The position numbers were made by a program, and so were the translations under genes. DNA of 25,000 nt. Source: Bugula neritina. Lineage: Eukaryota; Bryozoa; Gymnolaemata; Cheilostomatida; Bugulidae. The notes beneath the pieces are model-generated. The model was not told where the DNA came from, ran no database searches, and saw nothing but the letters and a program-made list of their open reading frames with translations. The stretch lies in the NCBI GenBank assembly GCA_964035545.1, contig OZ037772.1, forward strand, positions 6,629,889 through 6,654,888. Direction: 5' to 3'. Of the stretch, positions 18,801 through 24,704 are shown piece after piece; position 1 is the first letter of the stretch, and each line of letters opens with the position of its first letter.

Positions 18801-21609
18801 TTATTATACTCAGCTGATAATAAGATTATTATAAAGACTTCACTACTATTGTTGAAAGAAAGTTATGCAATTACTATTCAATTGACTAAGAATTCCCTCC
18901 AACAATTTTGTAGACTCTGAAAAAAATTAATATTTTAAAATAACAATATAATATATTGTTAGTATAATTTAGATTACTCTACAGAACAACAAATTTGCTT
19001 TGAAATCACGCACAAAAGGTATAAAATTTAGTGGCCATTAATTCTCACTAGCATTAGAAGATGTTTGGGTTATCATGCAGGCTGTATCACTAAACTGCTT
19101 TGCACTAGAAAGAAACATGTCAAAGCAAGAAATGTCTAGGCTTCAGAAATTGCTTCATATAAATACATCTAAAATCTAGATTCAGAGTATATTACGTGTT
19201 GTACAGCTTCACGTCTATAAGCATTACAACAATATTGTAACCACCAAGATTCCAACTACTACGCCACTATATAATAACCAGTCTCATACTATGGAATTAG
19301 TTTAGTGCAGAGATGAACTTTAACCCTATGGTTTAGCGCGCAAACAAGATGAATCATTGGTTGCATGAGCTCCTGGTAATCATTATGATAGCTAGCATAT
19401 AGCAGCGCAGCTCTACCGTGTTCAGTGACGCATGCAGACTAAGCGAGAAGTAAATATTTTAATAAAACTAGCGTATAAATTACATGTCTACACTGATTCT
19501 ATTAAAGTTATACGGAAAATTTAAAAAGGCTCCAATAGAAAAAATATCTTTTAACTACATATGTCAATTTTTGCAGAGATATATCAATTAGGGATTGAAT
19601 TATTCTTCGGGCACTGAGACCATGTTATTTTATGCAAAAATGGGCAAACTTTGACTGTTTTGGAGGCATAAAACTGCAAGGAGTTGAATAAATAAAAATT
19701 TTAAGAAAGATCAGCAAAAGATCTATAAAATGGTTTTTAAATTTTGATTCTACCCTCAAAATTATTCGAGTTATGAGTTGGGCACTGTTTTATATATAAT
19801 TATAATGGCGCAATGAAATTACTGATTCAGTAGAAGGATGACCTTAATCAAGCTGTGTATATATTTCTTAAAAATTATGTTTTCTTTCATCAGCTTGAAA
19901 ATTGTTTTTTATATAAAAGAGTTTGAGAGTTTATATTAATAAACCAAAAACTGTTATAACATTTTAATTTTTTACAAGAGTGTATGAATTATGGTGGCAT
20001 TCAGTCTGCAAAACTATTATTTAATGAGAAGACAATTATGTTTCAATCATGCAGATAGATTCAAGGAGTTATAAATATATATGAATTGAAATAGAGTGAG
20101 AAGACAATTATGCTTCAAGTAAAACTATAAGACCAAGTTCTTATCCAATAGATACAGTGATATGAGCCTTTCTCTAGAACAAAGTCTAAAAGGAGTGGAT
20201 TTATATCAAAAAGTCAGACCTGCATCTGTTGAGATTTTTCATTCAAAAGTAATAAATTTTGTTGATTTTTATTCATAACTCATAGCTTTTGAAGTATTTT
20301 GGAAGAAAATATTTTTTCAAAATACAGTTACTGCTAAGAATATCTGTATTGATATCACCCCTAACTTTATCCACCACTAGTTCTAATTGCTATAATCATC
20401 ACCTAGCCAATGAAATTAAACTGGCTGTAGCTACAGCCAATCAATTACTCATAACGATTGCGCCTCGTTAGGCGAACATTGATGACCATTTCTATATAAC
20501 TCAATACAAAGCCCGTTACCACTGATTGACCCAAAGTTCTCTACGACTTCTATAGTGGTATAGGATAATAGATATACTGTGCCATAAACATATACTTCTT
20601 CACTTACTATATTCTACAGAGCATATAATTACAGATCAAGGCAAGAGCAAACTGTTGACTGTCAACCTAGTAGCAGTTCCTTGTTCATTGACAGTCCTAT
20701 CTGAACACAAAACGGATGGTCAGTGTATGGCAGCTCATTACAGACAAAACGGTGACATACTCATAGGTACACATAATGGAATACAGTTACTGCGTAGAGA
20801 TGGTAATAATCTGAGTGAATACAGTACAAGTAATAAGAGAGTGTCAGGAGTGATTGAGACTCCTCAGAATGTCTTCATTCTACACAGAGAAGGTGACATA
20901 TCTAAGGTGGAGATGTGTTTAGCTGGTGACATCACAAAAAGACAAGAACTGCTTAGGTCTGGTAGAACAAGTAATGGTGTTGCAGCAATGGCAGTCTCTG
21001 ACAGATATGTTGTGGTAAAGAATCCAGATACTAAACAGCTGATCATCTATGACTTCATCACCAAACAGAAAGAGACTCTTTGTCCTGATGTCTATCCATT
21101 TGATCTACACTTTTTACCAGATGGTCATCTGCTAGGAGTTGGTGGAGATAAGCTGATAAAGTACAAAGTAGAGAGTAGAAAGCTGACTACAGTCTGGACA
21201 TCTGATGATGTAACAGATGGATACAGTGTCTGTGCAGATTCAAATGGTCTCATCTATGTTTGTGCAAGCAACAATACAAAATCTGTACACATAATTTCTT
21301 CTGTAGGTAAGACGTTACTATACAAGTAATTTGACTTCTCAAGTTGTAGTGATGACTCAAAAACAGTTCTTAAATAGTTATTTACTTGTTATCAGTAGCA
21401 AAGTTGAATTTATGCAAGAAAATAGTAATTTTAGCATTTCATGACAAAAATAATTAAATGTTTGCCAATTATCTTTTACAGGCAGGTTGCTTAAAACACT
21501 AGTTCACAATAAAGTTCCAGAAACAGCTGGAGCTACCACTGTAAAAGATGGTATACTAGCTGTTTCTTGCTGGAGTGATGATGAAGTTATTTTGTTTAGG
21601 CTGACTTAA
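6724..21609 (+). CDS. TRIM-like RING/B-box/B-box/coiled-coil/beta-propeller protein, complete, 7 exons
   Basis: Exons: 6724-6887, 7358-7517, 8220-8400, 13427-13626, 14160-14436, 20635-21306, 21482-21609. They total 1782 nt, an exact multiple of three (593 aa plus TAA). Domains: RING C3HC4 at residues 12-54; B-box-like zinc module about 81-118; B-box 2 about 138-175; coiled coil about 176-325; propeller-like region 330-593. Family knowledge: RING-B-box-coiled-coil proteins are E3 ubiquitin ligases that dimerise through the coiled coil, with C-terminal domains choosing targets; several propeller-type members regulate RNA or innate immunity. No signal peptide or membrane segment is visible, so a cytosolic site is expected. 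It is a tandem paralogue of the gene at 595-3888. Odd points: a GC-type donor after exon 4, very long introns 3 and 5 filled with repeats, and an LTR element 233 bp past the stop. The specific orthologue is not recognised. Confidence 0.87.
6888..7357 (+). other. gene 2 intron 1
   Basis: A 470-bp GT-AG intron with a good donor (GTGAGT) and a polypyrimidine acceptor (GTTTCAG). The minus-strand reading across exon 1 and this intron is a shadow. Nothing else was seen. Confidence 0.85.
7358..7517 (+). CDS. gene 2 exon 2: first part of B-box-like zinc module
   Basis: The acceptor is TTGTTTCAG ending at 7357 and the donor is CAG|GTGAAA at 7517 (phase 0). A 25-residue linker follows the RING. Then come C81-x2-H84, C93, C95, C98, C103 and H106, the pattern of a B-box whose last histidines (H110, H114, H118) lie in the next exon. 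The motif CKDRFCSQH closely matches B-box sequences. Confidence 0.9.
7518..8219 (+). other. gene 2 intron 2
   Basis: A 702-bp AT-rich intron splitting B-box 1. It contains a T-rich stretch at about 7914-7945. No gene or repeat was identified. Confidence 0.82.
8220..8400 (+). CDS. gene 2 exon 3: end of B-box 1 and most of B-box 2
   Basis: The acceptor is TATATATAG (8218-8219), weak in pyrimidines but giving the correct phase-0 join. The donor is ACA G|GTACGT at 8400. After VHKKLHGESH it encodes C138-x2-H141-x7-C149-x2-C152-x4-C157-x2-C160, a type-2 B-box. The final His (H173) is supplied by exon 4, 5 kb away. The position that is usually the first of the closing His pair appears as Asp/Cys (D166, C167), so one ligand may be replaced. 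Confidence 0.9.
8821..9110 (-). mobile_element. non-autonomous DNA-transposon-like repeat, copy A
   Basis: On the minus strand it begins CAGGAGCGTA at 9110 and reads through AAAAAGTATATT, CTGTTCGAGCTATC, GAACATAAAGCA and GACCTTAAACCAACTGTGTA. The same words occur in the same order on the plus strand at 11007-11434, and more weakly at 19760-19860. The CAGGRGCGTAGC-like start resembles hAT-type termini, but no matching right terminus was found, so the class is unproven. Its distal boundary is approximate. Confidence 0.55.
9425..9475. repeat. AT palindromic low-complexity tract
   Basis: Runs of TATAATATTATATTATTATCA and its near complement form a self-complementary AT tract. Confidence 0.6.
10451..10525 (+). 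repeat. tRNA-derived SINE head or decayed tRNA pseudogene
   Basis: TGGTCTAGAGGTTAGAGGC (from 10461) resembles a polymerase III A box in a tRNA D arm. GGTTCAACCC (10504-10513) matches the B-box core GGTTCRANNCC, at normal tRNA spacing. The acceptor stems do not pair and the T stem is weak, so this is not a functional tRNA. A T-rich tract follows. The 3' extent of any SINE body is not clear. Confidence 0.45.
11007..11434 (+). mobile_element. non-autonomous DNA-transposon-like repeat, copy B
   Basis: It starts CAGGAGCGTAGCTAG at 11007 (hAT-like start). It shares with copy A (reverse strand, 8821-9110) the ordered blocks AAAAAGTATAT, CTGTTCGAGCTATC, ACATAAAGCA and TGACCTTAAACCAACTGTGTA. The block AAAGTATATT-AGAGAA occurs twice in copy B (about 11125 and about 11279), so this copy may hold an internal duplication or a nested insertion. 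Confidence 0.55.
11848..12238 (+). other. unexplained open segments, possible coding relic
   Basis: Two overlapping plus-strand frames (11848-12033 and 12020-12238) are open in a locally less AT-rich patch inside intron 3. The first reads LLGWPTFVFIRSLAPYQYVG and then VGAQLQEYYAENLE, which looks more protein-like than the surrounding frames. The second includes DKVKDPVGTASVCKAGVF. I do not recognise a family. It could be a relic of a transposon or retrocopied gene, or chance. Confidence 0.25.
13427..13626 (+). CDS. gene 2 exon 4: end of B-box 2 and first coiled-coil segment
   Basis: The acceptor is CTGTTTTCAG ending at 13426. The split Asp codon continues as QEKHDFKSLTSL, identical to the gene 1 exon at 595. 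The helical segment ends RDEM at 13626. The following bases are GCAAGT, not GT. Only this GC donor keeps phase 0 and matches the paralogue's ATG|GTGAGT boundary. Reading upstream in frame from the acceptor is open but is intron. Confidence 0.85.
13627..14159 (+). other. gene 2 intron 4 (GC-AG)
   Basis: A 533-bp intron beginning GCAAGT and ending TTCTAG, at the same position and phase as the 834-bp GT-AG intron of gene 1. No insertion was recognised. Confidence 0.75.
14160..14436 (+). CDS. gene 2 exon 5: second coiled-coil segment
   Basis: The acceptor is TGATTCTAG ending at 14159. The exon has 277 nt like its gene 1 counterpart and starts IQRLTNESQELIDRV. It contains VTNQVEDFYNKLMLKK and LLKDGHVTEKIR, which are unchanged between the paralogues. 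It ends ACA G|GTTTGG at 14436 (a weak donor, phase 1). Confidence 0.88.
14526..14690 (-). mobile_element. decayed copy of the CACAGGATAG-ended element
   Basis: It begins CACAGCATAGTTAAC at 14526. It then matches, on the opposite strand, the right half of the element at 23056-23810: ATATCAT, GTTCCTAG or GTCTAGGTTC words, CTCTGTGGGCGGCATGCGTA (against TTCTGTGGGTGGCATGCGTA), TTTAGC, and TTAGGGCTGCA or CTAGGGCTGCA. The order and spacing are kept over about 165 bp. Homology beyond 14690 and the other terminus are unclear. Confidence 0.6.
15260..15562 (+). mobile_element. candidate copia-like LTR with adjacent primer site
   Basis: A 303-bp segment starts TGTTGGTAGCTG and ends TTCA. It has a TATATAAAAGG box at about 15444 and is followed after four bases by TTGGCTATGAGC. 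Known copia elements prime from an internal fragment of initiator tRNA-Met and carry a similar TTGGTTATGGGC-type site just after the LTR. No coding remains follow and the second LTR is not visible, so this may be a truncated element. Confidence 0.35.
17306..17331. repeat. (AAT)n microsatellite
   Basis: Eight consecutive AAT/TAA units, followed by an imperfect AGTAATAGTAATACTAATA continuation to about 17355. Confidence 0.9.
19660..19900 (+). repeat. third, divergent copy of the intron 3 repeat family
   Basis: ATTCGAGTTATGAG (19764) is followed by TTTTATATATAATTATAATGG, then ACTGATTCAGTAGAAGGATG and ACCTTAATCAAGCTGTGTA (to 19859). These line up in order with 11347-11433 and with the minus strand of 8856-8950. 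It is more diverged than copies A and B. Ends are approximate. Confidence 0.45.
20026..20118. repeat. 21-bp direct repeat pair, 72 bp apart
   Basis: GAGAAGACAATTATG followed by YTTCAA occurs at 20026-20046 and 20098-20118, with a single T/C difference. Confidence 0.8.
20635..21306 (+). CDS. gene 2 exon 6: main beta-propeller-like domain
   Basis: The acceptor is ATAATTACAG ending at 20634, chosen over the ACAG at about 20616-20619 because it matches the gene 1 boundary. The donor is GTA G|GTAAGA at 21306. The 672-nt open exon encodes blades such as GDILIGTHNGIQLLRRDG, VIETPQNVFILHREGDISK, KQLIIYDFITKQK, LPDGHLLGVGG and CADSNGLIYVC. Substitutions relative to gene 1 cluster in inter-strand loops (for example HYRQNGD, RSGRTSNG, YPFDLHF), where propellers usually bind ligand. 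Confidence 0.87.
21307..21481 (+). other. gene 2 intron 6
   Basis: A 175-bp GT-AG intron (donor GTAAGA, acceptor CTTTTACAG), the shortest in the locus. Confidence 0.88.
21482..21609 (+). CDS. gene 2 exon 7: final propeller strand and stop
   Basis: The acceptor is ATCTTTTACAG ending at 21481. The exon completes a Gly codon, reads RLLKTLVHNKVPETAGA, then DGILAVSCWSDDEVILFRLT and TAA at 21607-21609. It is two codons shorter than the gene 1 terminal exon. Confidence 0.88.
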
Positions 21610-21841
21610 GCCTACGCTTTTATGTTTCGGAAACTTGATTGTACCTTTCAACAGACGTCAAACTTTAGTAATTAGCTATAGTTTAGCTCCTCGCAACTGT
21701 AATAGCACTGAATCTCTGCACAAAACACCTTTAATATATATGGAGTTGTTTTTATTTATAGATTATCTAAATCAAATGCTTAAGTAGTGGAGGTCGACTG
21801 CACAAAATTTGGCTGTTTCGGGCTGTTAACTGTTGGTTAAG
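21610..21841. other. gene 2 3' flank up to the LTR
   Basis: The 232 bases between the stop codon and the LTR hold no AATAAA or ATTAAA. AATATA at about 21733 is the only weak variant seen. No coding content was found. Confidence 0.65.
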
Positions 21842-22269
21842 TGTAGTGAAACAACAACATGGTATAAGGGTTGTGCCCCAATGTATTCTGACCACAAGAA
21901 GTTGTATCATCATGGAATATTGAAAGGACAGCTCTCTGGCTAGTATTCTGTCATCCTAATGCATAGCGTCTCTCATATACTCGGCCTAACAGTATTTACT
22001 TTAATGCGCTACCAACGCTGTGAACAAAGAAAGGGACTAACTAATTAGAGCTAATAGCTAGTGCACTTGGATAGCCGGCAGTCAGACAGTGGATTAGTTA
22101 TTGTTGAGTTGTGTAAGCTCTGTCTAAATTATGTAACGTGTTTTTGTAGTTGTTGTATAGTTTTACTTTTGTATCTTGGCACTAAATAAATCCATATAAT
22201 CTACTTCACTTGGCAGTGTTGCATTACTTTAAATACCCAAATAATTAGTGAATGCACAGTTCCACGACA
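21842..22269 (+). repeat. 5' LTR of the Ty3/gypsy-type element
   Basis: It starts TGTAGTGAAACAACA and ends CCACGACA, giving TG...CA ends over 428 bp. A polyadenylation hexamer AATAAA lies at 22185-22190 and the primer-binding site begins two bases after the end. The 3' LTR is outside the window, so the exact left boundary rests on the TG and on style and was not aligned. Confidence 0.65.
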
Positions 22270-22270
22270 G

Positions 22271-22289
22271 TGGTGGCAGCAGTAGGATT
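22271..22289 (+). promoter_or_regulatory. primer-binding site, tRNA-Leu type
   Basis: TGGTGGCAGCAGTAGGATT begins with the TGG that pairs with a tRNA CCA end. It resembles the complement of a eukaryotic tRNA-Leu 3' end (acceptor ...GCTGCCA plus CCA), with a few mismatches in the T-arm part. Confidence 0.6.
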
Positions 22290-22327
22290 AATTTAAAGCT
22301 AATGCTCCCAGCCAGGGAATAAGAGAG

Positions 22328-23051
22328 ATGGGGGTCAAAGAGGACATATCCCGTCTGGAGCGAGTCAATCCAGCAGCTATGGAAGATGTCATAGGCCGCC
22401 CATGAACAAGTATCACTTGCGGCCTTCCATCTTCTCAGTAGAAGAGGATGAGGAGCAATTTATCACTGAGTTCAGTGATGTGGCAGCCATCTGACGATGG
22501 CTTACCAGGGTTACTCTGATTCAGCTGTGGTTATGCTTGATGGGGCCAGCCACACCTTATGGGTTTGGCCAGGATGTCGGCAACATTTTTGAGGCGTTGA
22601 AAACCCGGTTTGGGCTCACCGCTTGAAATGTGCGTGTGGAACTCCAAGAACTTAGGAAAAATCCTAAGACTACTTTGAGAGAGCACGCGACCGTAGTTGA
22701 GCGGCTAGCACAAGTGGCCTATGGTGACTTGCCTGCAAATGGCTAGCAGAGTCTGGCACTAGATGCTTTCCTCCAATCTATCAACAATCTGCTGTTAGTA
22801 GAGTTTGAGACAATGGAGAGAGCTATCAGGCTTGGGAAAGCTTATTTCCAAGCCAAGCCGACAGTACGTGCCGGCTTTGGGCAACAGTACAGCAAGTTGA
22901 GGCCGACGACAACGTGTCGATGTCGTCGGCCAAGTCGGCTGTACATGTTGCCGTGGCAGCAGCCGACGAGCCGACGAACTTGACCAATAGCTTGGTTTGT
23001 GAGCTGTTAGCCAAAATCAGGCATTTCCGCCAACAGTCGACAGCTGAGTGA
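22328..23051 (+). pseudogene. gag relic of the Ty3/gypsy-type element, interrupted by stops and frameshifts
   Basis: An ATG at 22328 opens 25 codons (MGVKEDISRLERV start) before TGA at 22403. Similarity then continues in a second frame (HLRPSIFSVEEDEEQF) to a TGA near 22492. The core follows: FEALKTRFGL, then VRVELQELRKNPKTTLREH, VERLAQVAYGDLPA and LALDAFLQSINN, with further in-frame stops near 22624 and at 22744-22746. The C-terminus (VEADDNVSMSSAK to HFRQQSTAE) is in yet another frame, ending TGA 23049-23051. The ELQxLRxxPxxxLREH and DLPx...LALDAFLxxxNN blocks are typical of Ty3/gypsy gag capsids. Multiple independent lesions mean it cannot make a normal gag. Confidence 0.8.
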
Positions 23052-23055
23052 CCCA

Positions 23056-23810
23056 CACAGGATAGTTAAGCGCAACCTTTTAGTTCTAGCTGCTATGCTG
23101 ATGATGCATTGTTATCATATAAAAAATCAGTCCCAGTAAAATAAAATCTTACCTAATTGTGCTAGAATCAAAATTTAAAAACTATGTTGTAAATAGCTTT
23201 CTTCCCCAGTGCGGTTTTTTTGGAATTTTTAATTTTCCAGTTTTTGGCTAAGCTACAGACAAAAAACTACCCTTTTTCTCCTATTTTTAGCTGAAAAAAC
23301 ATCATGTCAGTCCCAGTAAAATATCTCAGCAGGAAAACATAATATCTGAAAATAGAAAACACTGTTGGAATCCTGAGATGTCTCCGCAGCGCGGTTTTTG
23401 TAATGTTTTTAATAGCTTTTATAGATTTTCTATAAATTTGTGATTTATACGCTGAAAATGAGATAATTTTTCTTCACTAATAAGCACTGCGCATCACTTC
23501 ACGCTTCAGTGAACGCGCAGAGATGAGAAGATATTGGCTTGTCCATTACTAATTACAGACCTGCTAGCCTACAAGCTAGTGAATAGCTTGGTGCGTAATT
23601 CATTTATAGAGTAGCCACAATGGAATGTTGATATATAATGCAGCCCTAATTTAGCTTGCTGTTTATTGGTCATAGTCTAATATTAGGCTAAACATACACA
23701 GGCAGGCAATACGCATGCCACCCACAGAACAATATTATAGCAAGAACCTAGACTACATTGTGAGCTGAATTTATGATATTCTTAGTAAGGATGCCCTTAA
23801 CTATCCTGTG
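23056..23810. mobile_element. 755-bp non-autonomous element with inverted ends inserted in the retroelement gag
   Basis: The left end CACAGGATAGTTAAG (23056-23070) is repeated perfectly as an inverted copy at 23796-23810. The similarity extends about eight bases further inward (GCAACCTT against GCATCCTT). Retroelement gag ends just left of it and the gag knuckle resumes just right of it, so it interrupts the retroelement. The interior is AT-rich, has no ORF of note and contains a 180-bp tandem dimer. A clean target-site duplication is not evident. The class is not assigned. Confidence 0.72.
23115..23474. repeat. diverged 180-bp tandem dimer inside the inserted element
   Basis: CAGTCCCAGTAAAATA occurs at 23128 and again at 23308, exactly 180 bp apart. 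GCGGTTTTT occurs at 23211 and 23391, again exactly 180 bp apart, with intermediate words (AAATTTAAAAAC/AAATAGAAAAC, TGTTG) in register. The 3' half of the second unit is shorter: GCTGAAAA recurs after about 161 bp. Confidence 0.75.
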
Positions 23811-23811
23811 C

Positions 23812-23934
23812 ACCAGGTCGCCGACAGCTGTCGTCGGCAGGCGGGACCCTGTGTGCTGGGATTGTGGTAGGCACTTCATACAAAGCTGCCCCCACGGTAG
23901 GAGGAGGCAGTTGAAGGACAACGGCTTGCGGTAG
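23812..23934 (+). pseudogene. gag C-terminal CCHC zinc-knuckle remnant
   Basis: The frame ending at TAG 23932-23934 reads PVCWDCGRHFIQSCPH with Cys codons at 23854, 23863 and 23887 and His at 23872. The order and flanks are those of a retroelement nucleocapsid knuckle. However, the Cys-to-His spacing is two residues, not the usual four, as if six bases were lost. The tail QLKDNG before the stop is typical of gag ends in this group. Confidence 0.65.
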
Positions 23935-24089
23935 ACTTCGCCGACCATGGGTCTTGGTTTAGCCCTCCAAGGCCAAAGCCCAAATCCAATATGGTGAGGA
24001 GGCTACCTTCGCTTGGGTAGGAAGCCCCACGGAGAGTTAGCAGGCCGCAAGGCCAGCCGAAATCACCGGTTTGCCATTCAAAAACTGCT

Positions 24090-24704
24090 TTGAAGGTTTG
24101 CTTAATGAGGGGATGTACAATGAGTGAGATCAGGACCAGGTTTTTCCTCGATTGCCCACATTTGAGGAAGACCGAGCTTTCACTCAGTCGCTCATGTGCG
24201 AGCAAGACCGAGATGCAACTCGGCTGCCCACTAAACATCGTCGACACCCTCGCAACCAGAAAGCGCAGGTGCATTCCCGACTCCATGCACATGAGGTTTT
24301 CACCTCCAGAGATGAACCGCTCAGTGAGCACCCAGCCGTGTGAAAGCAGTTGTTTCCTGCCACGTAAGCTTGCCGGCAAAGCTGCGACAATCTTGTTGGA
24401 CACTGGGTGTACCACAAATTTCTTGAGCCGGCGCCTATTCGACACACTCAGTGCCAGGGATCTGGTGAACCTGGAGCCATATGAAGGAAAACACGACACG
24501 TTGGTGGAAGGGTCATGTATTCCACTCTGTGGAGTGATAGAGTTGACTGGTGGAGTCCATGATCAGGTGATCAGCGAGACTTTCATTGTCAATCAACTCA
24601 AGGAGAATGCCATTTTGAGAATGCCATTCCTGAAGCAAAATAAGTGCCACGGATACTTTAACAAGTCAGTGGTGATGATGACCGACGTGAGCTTGCTTGC
24701 ATGA
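24090..24704 (+). CDS. retroelement aspartic protease region (frame open, start absent)
   Basis: A 204-codon open frame without a genuine initiator ATG at its beginning, expected for a pol segment made as a fusion. Around 24366-24660 it has the retropepsin layout. The catalytic triad is in ILLDTGCTTNFLS (GAC ACT GGG at 24399-24407), followed by LVEGSCIPLCGVIEL and then AILRMPFLKQNKC. The last motif normally has Gly after Ile-Leu, but here it is Arg (AGA 24618-24620), so enzymatic folding is doubtful. The first about 90 codons do not resemble a known domain. The frame ends at TGA 24702-24704 because the coding frame changes just upstream. Confidence 0.75.
   Translation: MKVCLMRGCTMSEIRTRFFLDCPHLRKTELSLSRSCASKTEMQLGCPLNIVDTLATRKRRCIPDSMHMRFSPPEMNRSVSTQPCESSCFLPRKLAGKAATILLDTGCTTNFLSRRLFDTLSARDLVNLEPYEGKHDTLVEGSCIPLCGVIELTGGVHDQVISETFIVNQLKENAILRMPFLKQNKCHGYFNKSVVMMTDVSLLA

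Larger units (their letters stand above)
14437..20634 (+). other. gene 2 intron 5, 6.2 kb, repeat-bearing
   Basis: This intron separates the coiled coil from the propeller exon. It contains a copy of the CACAGGATAG-ended element (14526 to about 14690), a copia-like LTR (15260-15562), an (AAT)n tract (17306-17331), a third copy of the intron 3 repeat (about 19660-19900) and a 21-bp direct repeat pair (20026-20046 and 20098-20118). GC-richer patches occur at about 17690-17790 and 19330-19440. The rest is AT-rich with no recognised genes. Confidence 0.72.

Noticed and set aside
23876-24499. Long minus-strand open frame (207 codons) opposite the protease region
   Set aside because: It is antisense to a clear retroelement protease frame, with Ser/Arg/Leu-rich shadow composition and no recognisable domain. 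GC-rich coding DNA often yields such mirrors.
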